A stretch of 5,597 nucleotides of DNA from Terrimesophilobacter sp039923755 (GCA_039923755.1 JBDTCD010000048.1:1-5597), one strand, 5' to 3'. Positions 1-5,268 are shown, counted from the first letter of the stretch. Translations and numbers: made by a program. Notes: generated from the sequence alone by a model not told the origin.

Positions 1-210
1 TTGGAATCGGGCGAATGCGGCGAAGGCTTTGACGAAGGTCTCCTGGACCAGGTCGGCAGCGTCGGCCGGATTGCGCGTCATGCGCATGGCCGCACCATAA
101 AGCTGATCCATAAACGGGATCGCCTGCTCCTCGAACAACGCGGTGAGATCCTGGTTATTCGACTCGGTCTTGTCTGGTTCGGGCTCCGCGCCCGCATCGG
201 TGGTCGTCAT
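1..210 (-). CDS. sigR: SigR/SigH-like ECF RNA polymerase sigma factor, N-terminal part (runs off left edge)
   Basis: The reverse strand reads 70 open codons from ATG at 210 to base 1, where the gene leaves the window. After a charged, variable leader (residues 1-20), residues 22-70 match the start of sigma region 2 of the SigR/SigH group: FEEQAIPFMDQLYGAAMRM, then TRNPADAADLVQETFVKAF (region 2.1 to 2.2, core polymerase binding). This family directs the thiol-oxidative-stress regulon and is normally held by a zinc anti-sigma factor (RsrA/RshA) encoded just downstream, which would lie beyond the left edge. Regions 2.4 and 4, which read the promoter, are not in the window. The gene diverges from aroA, as in other actinobacteria. 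ATG 210 is preferred because a TAAGCT hexamer sits 8 bases upstream and region 2 begins soon after. The frame stays open upstream to a TAG at 337-339, so a longer form starting at GTG 285, TTG 252 or CTG 240 is possible. The family call is firm; sigR versus sigH is only a naming choice. Confidence 0.88.
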   Translation of the reverse strand, partial: MTTTDAGAEPEPDKTESNNQDLTALFEEQAIPFMDQLYGAAMRMTRNPADAADLVQETFVKAFAAFARFQ

Positions 211-218
211 CGTCGCCC

Positions 219-224
219 AGCTTA
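219..224 (-). promoter_or_regulatory. Candidate -10 element (TAAGCT) for the sigma factor gene
   Basis: TAAGCT on the reverse strand is followed by GG and lies 8 bases before ATG 210. No convincing ribosome binding site lies between them. It fits the TANNCT(GG) pattern found at four other starts in this window. No consensus -35 is visible at 16-19 bases. Transcription would begin at or within a base or two of the ATG, giving a leaderless or nearly leaderless mRNA. This is inference from spacing only. Confidence 0.4.
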
Positions 225-319
225 GTTCCAGGCGCTGCAGGTCTGCCTCCAATAGCGAAGGACGCTGTGCAAGAGCCGTTGGCACTGAGACTTTCCGTTT
301 CGTTGTCGTTAACTGCCGA

Positions 320-325
320 TACTCT
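320..325 (+). promoter_or_regulatory. Candidate -10 element (TACTCT) for aroA
   Basis: TACTCTGG lies 8 bases upstream of ATG 334. The bases between (GGTAACCG) contain no Shine-Dalgarno match, so translation would start on a leaderless or nearly leaderless transcript. The same octamer TACTCTGG recurs at 4968-4975 before another transcription unit. No good -35 is seen; TTTCGT at 298-303 is the best weak candidate at a 16-base spacing. Confidence 0.45.
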
Positions 326-333
326 GGTAACCG

Positions 334-1746
334 ATGCTAGTTTCCCGTTATTCCAAGCCGGAGTTCAATCCCTACGAGAATGATGACCTCGTCCTGGAGA
401 CTCCGGAAGGTCCTTGGCGCGCGCCACGCGCGGAAGGTCCCTTCTCGTCGAGCCTTAAACTCCCCGGTTCCAAGTCACTGACGAACCGGGAACTCATACT
501 CTCTGCCCTTGCTACCGGGCCGTCACTTCTACGCGCACCGCTCCACTCCCGCGACACCACGATCATGGCGGAGGCGCTTCGTGAACTCGGTGTGACGATC
601 GACGAAGTACCCGGCGACGGCGGATTTGGGACGGACTGGCGAGTCACGCCTGAGGAACTCACCGGCGGATCCTCGATCGACTGCGGACTCGCGGGCACGG
701 TGATGCGCTTCGTTCCACTCGTCGCCTCGCTGGCTTTAGGGCCAGTCGCGTTCGATGGGGACCCCGCCGCACGAAAACGGCCCATGCGCGCGACCATCGA
801 TGCGCTTCGGGCGCTGGGTGTGGATGTCACGGATGATGGCCGCGGTACCCTCCCGTTCAGCCTGTACGCGACCGGGGGTATCGAGGGCGGGACTCTGGAA
901 GTGGACGCTTCAGCATCGAGCCAGTTCATCTCCGCATTGCTGCTCGTCGCTGCCCGGTTCACCCACGGACTGCAGCTTCGCCACACCGGAACAACACTTC
1001 CGAGCCTCCCCCACATCGAGATGACGATTGCATCACTTGCAGCACGGGGTGTGGACGTCAAAAGCGCGGGTCCCGGCATGTGGGACGTCTCCCCCGGCCC
1101 GATCGCCGGCCTCGACATCGACATCGAGCCAGACCTGTCCAACGCTGCGCCCTTCCTTGCCGCAGCACTCGTCGCGGGTGGAACAGTTACTGTCGAGGGC
1201 TGGCCGACGCACACCACGCAAGTCGGAGACCAGTTGGCGGAGCTTTTGAGTGCATTTGGCGCAACCGCCCAGCGTACGAGCACCTCCCTCACGATAGATG
1301 GCGGACTGGGTGCGCTCGGCGGCGGTGCACTCTCCGGTGCAAAACTCGACCTCAGCGACTGCGGCGAGCTCACTCCAACGCTGGTGGCGCTGGCTGCGCT
1401 GGCGGATGGACCAAGCCGAATCACGGGAATCGGCCATCTTCGCGGCCACGAAACAGACCGTCTTGCCGCGCTCACTGCCGAGATCAATGCACTCGGCGGC
1501 GCAGTCACCGAACTCGAGGATGGTCTGGCCATCGCACCGAAACAACTCCACGGCGGCCTGTGGCACAGCTATGGCGACCACCGGATGGCGACAGCAGGGG
1601 CACTCATCGGCCTTGCGATCGACAACGTCGAGATCGAGGACATCGGAACAACCGCAAAAACCCTGCCCGAGTTTCCGGCACTGTGGCGTAATCTCGTTCA
1701 TCCGCACGCAGCGAGCGTCGATCCGTTCTCCGTCGGCCTGATGTAG
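334..1746 (+). CDS. aroA: 3-phosphoshikimate 1-carboxyvinyltransferase (EPSP synthase)
   Basis: The enzyme transfers the enolpyruvyl group of PEP to shikimate-3-phosphate, the sixth step of the cytoplasmic shikimate pathway to aromatic amino acids. The 470-residue protein carries the family landmarks in order: LPGSKSLTNR (43-52; K47, S48 and R52 bind substrate), D74, AGTVMR (120-125), DGDPAARKRPM (141-151), DASASSQF (191-198), DLSNAAPF (267-274), acidic E345 in the position of E. coli Asp313, HETDR (372-376) for KETDR, GDHRMA (414-419) and AKTLPEF (441-447). It is somewhat longer than the roughly 430 residues of the E. coli enzyme because of a 35-40 residue N-terminal leader (VSRYSKPEFNPY, residues 3-14) of a kind I recall in related actinobacteria, which supports ATG 334. 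All catalytic positions are filled. Phe126 replaces the Pro101 of E. coli. No Shine-Dalgarno precedes the start; a TACTCT hexamer does. The gene diverges from sigR, and rsgA follows after 10 bases. A 386-codon antisense frame inside it is a GC-rich shadow. Confidence 0.97.
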   Translation: MLVSRYSKPEFNPYENDDLVLETPEGPWRAPRAEGPFSSSLKLPGSKSLTNRELILSALATGPSLLRAPLHSRDTTIMAEALRELGVTIDEVPGDGGFGTDWRVTPEELTGGSSIDCGLAGTVMRFVPLVASLALGPVAFDGDPAARKRPMRATIDALRALGVDVTDDGRGTLPFSLYATGGIEGGTLEVDASASSQFISALLLVAARFTHGLQLRHTGTTLPSLPHIEMTIASLAARGVDVKSAGPGMWDVSPGPIAGLDIDIEPDLSNAAPFLAAALVAGGTVTVEGWPTHTTQVGDQLAELLSAFGATAQRTSTSLTIDGGLGALGGGALSGAKLDLSDCGELTPTLVALAALADGPSRITGIGHLRGHETDRLAALTAEINALGGAVTELEDGLAIAPKQLHGGLWHSYGDHRMATAGALIGLAIDNVEIEDIGTTAKTLPEFPALWRNLVHPHAASVDPFSVGLM

Positions 1747-1756
1747 TTGGCATCGG

Positions 1757-2776
1757 ATGAGCTGGCTTAGCGACGACGAGGACGACGACAAGTACGCCGA
1801 CTACGAGGCACGATCCCGCCCAAACCCTAAAGGGAATCGGGCACGCACGAAAGTCCGTCCTGAGCACCTCGACGCGGTGACAGGACGTGTGCTCACCGTG
1901 GATCGTGGGCGCTATTCGGTGCTTGTCGACGCAGGGCAGACCGCCGAACACGAGGCAACCGCCTCGCGCTCCAGTGAATTGCGAAAGCGGGCGATTGTCA
2001 CGGGGGATCTTGTCGATCTCGTGGGCGACACCAGCGGATCCGAAGGCACGCTGGCCCGCATCGTGCGCATCCAGCCGCGCACGACGGTGCTTCGGCGTAG
2101 CGCAGACGATTCGGACGAGGTTGAGCGCATCATCGTCGCGAATGCGGATCAAATGCTCATCGTCGTGGCCGCAGCCGATCCGGAGCCACGACCGCGGCTC
2201 GTCGACCGCTACCTCGTTGCGGCCTTCGATGCGGGCATCGCGCCCATCCTGTGCATCACGAAGACCGATCTTGCCGACCCTGCACCGTTTCTCTCGAACT
2301 TCGCCGGCCTGAACCTGACGGTCGTCACAAGCGAGCATGCGGACTTCCCGATCGATCGGTTGCGGGAGCTCTTGAGTGGTCATTCCACGGTCGCTGTCGG
2401 GCATTCAGGGGTCGGCAAGTCCACCCTCGTCAACGCTCTCGTGCCCGATGCGAACCGCGCGATCGGCCGCGTGAATACGGTCACCGGTCGCGGACGGCAC
2501 ACCTCGTCTTCGAGCATTTCGTATCGTGTGGGCGACGGATGGATTATCGACACCCCCGGCGTGCGATCGTTCGGTCTCGGACATATCAATCCGGACAACA
2601 TCCTGAAGTCGTTCACGGACCTTGCCGAGCTCGCGAAGGACTGCCCCCGTGGCTGCACCCACGTGCCGGACGCCCCAGACTGCGCGATCAACGAGCAGGT
2701 TGCCGCCGGCGTGCTCGGTGACAATGGCGTGAAACGCCTGGATTCCTTTCAGCGCCTTCTCGCCACTCTCACCTGA
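1757..2776 (+). CDS. rsgA: Ribosome small-subunit biogenesis GTPase RsgA (YjeQ/EngC family)
   Basis: RsgA is a circularly permuted GTPase that checks late maturation of the 30S ribosomal subunit and releases assembly factors such as RbfA. The 339-residue protein has an acidic N-terminal tail (DDEDDD, 6-11) and a basic linker. An OB-fold follows at about residues 38-110 (GRVLTVDRGRYSVLVDAG). The GTPase motifs come in permuted order: G4 TKTD (168-171), G1 P-loop GHSGVGKST (215-223), a switch-I-like GRGRHTS (244-250) and G3 DTPG (265-268). The C-terminal zinc site is C296-x3-C300-x-H302-x6-C309, slightly different in spacing from the C-x4-C-x-H-x5-C form I recall for E. coli, but apparently complete. 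The start lies 10 bases after the aroA stop with no Shine-Dalgarno and no hexamer at 6-8 bases, so co-transcription and translational coupling with aroA are likely. The assignment is certain at family level. Confidence 0.97.
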   Translation: MSWLSDDEDDDKYADYEARSRPNPKGNRARTKVRPEHLDAVTGRVLTVDRGRYSVLVDAGQTAEHEATASRSSELRKRAIVTGDLVDLVGDTSGSEGTLARIVRIQPRTTVLRRSADDSDEVERIIVANADQMLIVVAAADPEPRPRLVDRYLVAAFDAGIAPILCITKTDLADPAPFLSNFAGLNLTVVTSEHADFPIDRLRELLSGHSTVAVGHSGVGKSTLVNALVPDANRAIGRVNTVTGRGRHTSSSSISYRVGDGWIIDTPGVRSFGLGHINPDNILKSFTDLAELAKDCPRGCTHVPDAPDCAINEQVAAGVLGDNGVKRLDSFQRLLATLT

Positions 2777-2801
2777 CGAACGAGGTTTCGCATCCTGTCG
2801 T

Positions 2802-2807
2802 TAGCCT
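2802..2807 (+). promoter_or_regulatory. Candidate -10 element (TAGCCT) for hisN
   Basis: TAGCCT is separated from ATG 2814 by exactly 6 bases (TGTCCC), so the A of the ATG is the expected transcription start. No ribosome binding site is present in the 37-base gap after rsgA. No clear -35 is seen. hisN may therefore have its own leaderless transcript as well as readthrough from aroA-rsgA. Confidence 0.45.
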
Positions 2808-2813
2808 TGTCCC

Positions 2814-3602
2814 ATGACTGATGTGACCCTTTCCGACGACCTGTCGTTCGCGCTGAGGCTTGCGGATGCGGCCGATGCGATCTCGCACGCGAGATTTCGA
2901 GCCAGCGACCTCGCCGTCTCGTTGAAGCCCGATCTGACCGAAGTCACCGATGCGGATAAGGCGGTCGAAACCGCGATCCGTGATCGGCTGACCGTCGAAC
3001 GGCCCGGCGACTCGATTTACGGCGAGGAGTTCGGCACGGTCGGAGATTCGCCCCGACAGTGGATCATCGACCCTATCGACGGGACCTCCAACTTTGTGAG
3101 GGGCGTACCGGTGTGGTCCACGCTCATCGCGCTCGCCATTGAGGGTGTCCCTGTTCTCGGTGTGGTGAGCGCCCCCGCCCTCGGGAGGAGATGGTGGGGC
3201 GCTATCGGCCACGGAGCGTTCACCAGGGATATCGACGGGACAGTGCGCAGCATCCGGGTGTCAGCGGTTGGCGATTTGGCGCACGCTTCGGCGTCGATGA
3301 GTGGTCTCGACCGATTCGAGACGGCGGGCAAACTCGAGAACTACCTGACGCTGATGAGGCGGACGTGGAGAACCCGCGACTACAGCGACGCCTGGCCGTA
3401 CATGATGGTCGCGGAGGGAATAGTCGATGTTGCAGGTGAGTTCGGTCTGCAGCCATACGACATGGCGGCGCTCTTTCCGATCGTGCAGGAGGCTGGCGGT
3501 CGCCTGACGGCAGTGAGTGGCGAGGATGGACCCTGGCACGGCTCTGCGCTGGCCACCAACGGACTCGTTCACGATGCGGTGAAGGCAGTCTTCGCTGAGT
3601 AA
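2814..3602 (+). CDS. hisN: Inositol-monophosphatase-family phosphatase, probable histidinol-phosphatase HisN
   Basis: The 262-residue protein belongs to the Mg2+-dependent, lithium-sensitive phosphatase superfamily. The metal-site motifs are GEE (70-72), WIIDPIDGT (83-91; D86 and D89) and the late YDMAAL with D216, followed by IVQEAGG (223-229). KPDLTEVTDADKAVE (38-52), VRGVPVWSTLIAL (95-107) and SAPALGRRWWGA (119-130) are features I recall for the actinobacterial HisN branch. That branch makes L-histidinol from histidinol phosphate, the penultimate phase of histidine synthesis. Position after aroA and rsgA is also typical of actinobacterial hisN. The usual TKNY after DPIDG is TSNF here, so a broader inositol-phosphate or nucleotide phosphatase role is not excluded by sequence alone. 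The start is chosen at ATG 2814 because it fits family length and a -10-like TAGCCT lies 6 bases upstream. The gene ends in TAA just before a strong inverted repeat. Confidence 0.88.
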   Translation: MTDVTLSDDLSFALRLADAADAISHARFRASDLAVSLKPDLTEVTDADKAVETAIRDRLTVERPGDSIYGEEFGTVGDSPRQWIIDPIDGTSNFVRGVPVWSTLIALAIEGVPVLGVVSAPALGRRWWGAIGHGAFTRDIDGTVRSIRVSAVGDLAHASASMSGLDRFETAGKLENYLTLMRRTWRTRDYSDAWPYMMVAEGIVDVAGEFGLQPYDMAALFPIVQEAGGRLTAVSGEDGPWHGSALATNGLVHDAVKAVFAE

Positions 3603-3610
3603 CGTGTCGG

Positions 3611-3648
3611 GCCAGCCTATGGCACCCAAACAGTGCGAATAGGCTGGC
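3611..3648 (+). terminator. Long inverted repeat after hisN: terminator or operator-like hairpin
   Basis: GCCAGCCTAT (3611-3620) and ATAGGCTGGC (3639-3648) are perfect 10-base complements. Inside them GCAC (3622-3625) pairs with GTGC (3633-3636) around a 7-base loop. The hairpin starts 8 bases after the hisN stop, which suits a terminator, but no T-run follows. Its right arm contains the TAGGCT hexamer proposed as the -10 of the next gene and ends 3 bases before that gene's ATG. A repressor site or a structured leader on readthrough RNA is therefore also possible. The repeat itself is certain; the function is not. Confidence 0.6.
3640..3645 (+). promoter_or_regulatory. Candidate -10 element (TAGGCT) for the 79-residue small protein
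   Basis: TAGGCTGG lies inside the right arm of the inverted repeat and exactly 6 bases (GGCAGC) before ATG 3652. That is the spacing for a leaderless transcript beginning at the A of the ATG. There is no Shine-Dalgarno sequence. A -35 would fall within the hairpin and no consensus is visible. Confidence 0.4.
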
Positions 3649-3651
3649 AGC

Positions 3652-3891
3652 ATGACCGATGCGACCGAGCTGATTGCCTCGTCTCCACTTGGTACCCGCA
3701 TGACAGTCCGGAGCAGAATCGATGGTGGTTTCACCGATGCGCTCGGCTACCTGCGCGACGTCACTGCAATGGAGTGCGTCGTGGAAACCCGTCGGGGACA
3801 GGTGACTATTCGACTTGCCGAGGTGACGGCAGCAAAAGTGGTTCCGCCTCCACCTGCACCGCGGGGCCCACGGTACCGACCCGCCGAGTAA
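3652..3891 (+). CDS. Small SH3-like domain protein (like the N-terminal domain of Rv0428c-type acetyltransferases)
   Basis: This 79-residue protein consists of GTRMTVRSRIDGGFTDALG (14-32), a predicted beta-rich stretch VVETRRGQVTIRLAEVTAAK (43-62) and a proline-rich, basic tail (PPPPAPRGPRYRP, 65-77). The pattern of a basic strand, GGFTDALG, then TRRG.V.I...V.AAK.VPPPP resembles, from memory, the small SH3-like barrel at the N-terminus of actinobacterial Rv0428c-type GNAT acetyltransferases. Here no acetyltransferase follows, because the frame stops with TAA and an alcohol dehydrogenase begins 27 bases later. No catalytic residues, signal peptide or membrane segment are visible. The role is unknown; a nucleic-acid or protein binding adaptor is only a guess. 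The coding call is supported by GC-rich third positions and the -10-like hexamer before the ATG. A spurious in-frame start at M17 is less likely because the preceding residues look domain-like. Confidence 0.75.
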   Translation: MTDATELIASSPLGTRMTVRSRIDGGFTDALGYLRDVTAMECVVETRRGQVTIRLAEVTAAKVVPPPPAPRGPRYRPAE

Positions 3892-3908
3892 TTTTACAAC
3901 CGCACGTT

Positions 3909-3913
3909 AAGGA
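3909..3913 (+). promoter_or_regulatory. Ribosome binding site of the alcohol dehydrogenase gene
   Basis: AAGGA lies 5 bases before ATG 3919. It is one of only two clear Shine-Dalgarno sites at gene starts in the window. It fixes the start and suggests the gene is read from a longer mRNA, probably together with the 79-residue gene 27 bases upstream. Confidence 0.75.
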
Positions 3914-3918
3914 ATCCC

Positions 3919-4950
3919 ATGCAGGCAGTGCTTTTCGACAAGTTCGGCGCCGTACCCGAACTCGCTGAGGTGCCTTTTCCGGCCTGCCCTCCACACGGCG
4001 CGGTCATCAGGGTGCGAGCGACAGGTCTGTGCCGCAGCGACTGGCACGGCTGGATGGGACATGATGCAGGCATCCGGCTCCCTCATGTTCCCGGTCACGA
4101 GTTCGCGGGCATTATCGAGTCTGTCGGCGCTGGTGTGAGCGGCTGGAAACCCGGAGACCGAGTCACGGCACCCTTCGTGTGCGCTTGCGGGCGCTGTGAG
4201 CAGTGCCTCCTCGGGAACCAACAGGTGTGCGAAAACCAGACTCAACCCGGATTCACCCATTGGGGTTCGTTTGCAGAGTTCGTGATGATCGAGGACGCCG
4301 ACATCAACCTCCTTGCGCTCCCCGACGAACTCGACTTCGTGGCTGCCGCAGCCCTCGGATGCCGATTTGCGACCGCGTACCGCGCCGTCCGCTCGCAGGG
4401 GCGAGTGCACTCCGGCGAATGGGTCGCGGTGCACGGTTGCGGCGGCGTAGGACTCTCGGCAATCATGATTGCGCTCGCCGCCGGCGCGCACGTCGTTGCC
4501 GTGGACGTGTCGCCGAACGCTCTCAAACTCGCCTCCGCCCTTGGCGCGACTCCTGTCACGATCGGAACTGATGTGGTCGAACAGGTTCGCGAGATCACGG
4601 ATGGTGGCGCCCACCTTTCACTCGACACCTTCGGCAGTGCAGCAACCTGCTCTAACTCGATCCGGAGCCTGCGCACCCGGGGCCGTCACGTCCAGGTCGG
4701 GCTCATGGTGGCTGACGACGCGATCGTTGGTGTACCCATGGACATCGTGATCGCGAAGGAGTTGGAACTCCTTGGTAGCCACGGAATGGCGGTACACGAG
4801 TACCCGGCGATGCTCAAGGAGATTGCGAGCGGCCGGATCGACCCGGGCATTCTGGTGGGACAAACTATTACTCTCTCGGAGGCACCCCATGCGCTCGCCA
4901 CCATGGACGCGAATCCGTCTCCGGGCATGACCGTGATCTCGCTGCCGTAA
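3919..4950 (+). CDS. Zinc-dependent alcohol dehydrogenase (medium-chain dehydrogenase/reductase, Zn_ADH6-like)
   Basis: The 343-residue protein is a complete classical zinc MDR enzyme, expected to oxidise an alcohol to an aldehyde or ketone (or the reverse) with a nicotinamide cofactor. Catalytic zinc ligands are C38 in GLCRSDWHG (36-44), H60 with E61 in VPGHEFAG (57-64), and C148 in LGCRFATAY (146-154). The structural zinc loop is C90, C93, C96 and C104. The Rossmann motif GCGGVG is at 173-178. Asp196 at the end of the second strand (VVAVDVSP) favours NAD(H) over NADP(H), which is inference. The stretches CRSDWHGWMGHD, PGFTHWGSFAE and RGRHVQVGL resemble the Zn_ADH6 subfamily as I remember it. 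The physiological substrate cannot be read from sequence. The start is set by AAGGA 5 bases upstream. The gene follows the SH3-like small protein by 27 bases with no promoter hexamer between, so the two are probably co-transcribed. A GC hairpin follows immediately. Confidence 0.93.
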   Translation: MQAVLFDKFGAVPELAEVPFPACPPHGAVIRVRATGLCRSDWHGWMGHDAGIRLPHVPGHEFAGIIESVGAGVSGWKPGDRVTAPFVCACGRCEQCLLGNQQVCENQTQPGFTHWGSFAEFVMIEDADINLLALPDELDFVAAAALGCRFATAYRAVRSQGRVHSGEWVAVHGCGGVGLSAIMIALAAGAHVVAVDVSPNALKLASALGATPVTIGTDVVEQVREITDGGAHLSLDTFGSAATCSNSIRSLRTRGRHVQVGLMVADDAIVGVPMDIVIAKELELLGSHGMAVHEYPAMLKEIASGRIDPGILVGQTITLSEAPHALATMDANPSPGMTVISLP

Positions 4951-4968
4951 CCCCCCATACTCGGGGGT
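4950..4968 (+). terminator. Short GC hairpin after the alcohol dehydrogenase gene
   Basis: A run of C directly after the stop codon (4951-4956) pairs with GGGGG at 4963-4967. With A4950-T4968 this gives a six-base-pair stem and a 7-base loop. No T-run follows, so it is at best a U-tract-less terminator of the kind common in actinobacteria. Its right arm touches the TACTCT hexamer at 4968-4973, the same hairpin-next-to-promoter layout as at 3611-3648. Confidence 0.4.
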
Positions 4969-4973
4969 ACTCT
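4968..4973 (+). promoter_or_regulatory. Candidate -10 element (TACTCT) upstream of the 75-residue gene
   Basis: TACTCTGG is identical to the octamer before aroA. Transcription would start near 4979-4981, giving a leader of about 30 bases before ATG 5011. A GTG lies at the predicted start site. No consensus -35 is seen 16-19 bases upstream. Confidence 0.4.
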
Positions 4974-4978
4974 GGAAA

Positions 4979-5011
4979 GTGACGACAACCCAGATATTGA
5001 GGAGACGCTGA
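4979..5011 (+). CDS. Possible 10-codon leaderless upstream reading frame (VTTTQILRRR)
   Basis: GTG at 4979 lies 5 bases after the TACTCT hexamer, so it would sit at or next to the 5' end of the transcript, where actinobacteria can start translation on GTG. The frame reads V-T-T-T-Q-I-L-R-R-R and stops at TGA 5009-5011. The last base of that stop is the first base of the next gene's ATG. The three terminal Arg codons include AGG and AGA, codons usually rare in GC-rich genomes; here they coincide with the ribosome binding site of the downstream gene, which may fully explain them. Translation is not demonstrated. It could be a coupling leader or chance. Confidence 0.25.
   Translation: MTTTQILRRR
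4999..5004 (+). promoter_or_regulatory. Strong ribosome binding site of the 75-residue gene
   Basis: GAGGAG ends 6 bases before ATG 5011. It is the best Shine-Dalgarno sequence at a gene start in the window and decides this start. It lies inside the possible upstream reading frame. Confidence 0.8.
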
Positions 5012-5238
5012 TGTCCGCTTCATGGCTGCCCACACTAAAGACGGCAACACCCGAGGATGGATTCAACCTCGCGGTGAAGATGTCTCGCATCGGCGTGAAG
5101 GTGACGCAGCCCTCCGCGGATGTGCGAGACCGGCTTCGTCCCGAATACGCCGAGGACGCAAGTTCTCTCATTGCGAGCTCGCAGGTCATCGCCATCAATT
5201 TCCAGACCGTCGCCGCCGCGAACGACTACTGGAAGTAA
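5011..5238 (+). CDS. Hypothetical 75-residue protein
   Basis: I do not recognise this protein. It is short, soluble-looking and balanced in charge (8 acidic, 8 Lys/Arg), with no signal peptide, membrane segment, cysteine or known motif. The first half (GFNLAVKMSRIGVKV, 17-31) could form a strand or amphipathic helix. The second half (EDASSLIASSQVIAINFQTVAAAN, in two parts around residues 48-71) is alanine- and serine-rich with regular hydrophobics and probably helical; it ends in DYWK. Coding status is supported by the strong GAGGAG site 6 bases before the ATG, G/C-rich third codon positions and an upstream promoter-like hexamer. It ends in TAA 54 bases from the convergent tmRNA 3' end. An overlapping frame (5022-5354) containing GGIEPP is an artefact of reading antisense tmRNA. 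Confidence 0.75.
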   Translation: MSASWLPTLKTATPEDGFNLAVKMSRIGVKVTQPSADVRDRLRPEYAEDASSLIASSQVIAINFQTVAAANDYWK

Positions 5239-5268
5239 CGCAACGCGCGATAGCGGCCTGCTTTCATC

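Noticed and set aside
1..225. 74-codon forward frame at the left edge and the overlapping frame 143-340
   Set aside because: The reverse strand here encodes a clear SigR-type region 2; the forward frames match nothing.
267..285. Small inverted repeat GTGCAA / TTGGCAC between sigR and aroA
   Set aside because: Only six pairs with a bulge; expected by chance in a 123-base GC-rich gap.
270..296. SigR-type autoregulatory promoter (GGAA ... GTT) on the reverse strand
   Set aside because: GGAA (296-293) is present, but at the required distance only CTTG (273-270) is found and the GGGAAT core is missing; too weak to list as a feature.
372..1532. 386-codon open frame antisense to aroA
   Set aside because: Low-complexity Ser/Arg/Pro-rich translation, no start signal and no family motif; it is the expected GC-rich shadow of a strongly coding gene.
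1604..2404. 266-codon reverse-strand frame across the aroA-rsgA junction
   Set aside because: It overlaps two certain genes completely and has no ribosome binding site or recognisable domain.
2777..2790. CGAA / TTCG hairpin after rsgA
   Set aside because: A four-base-pair stem without a T-run is too short to call a terminator.
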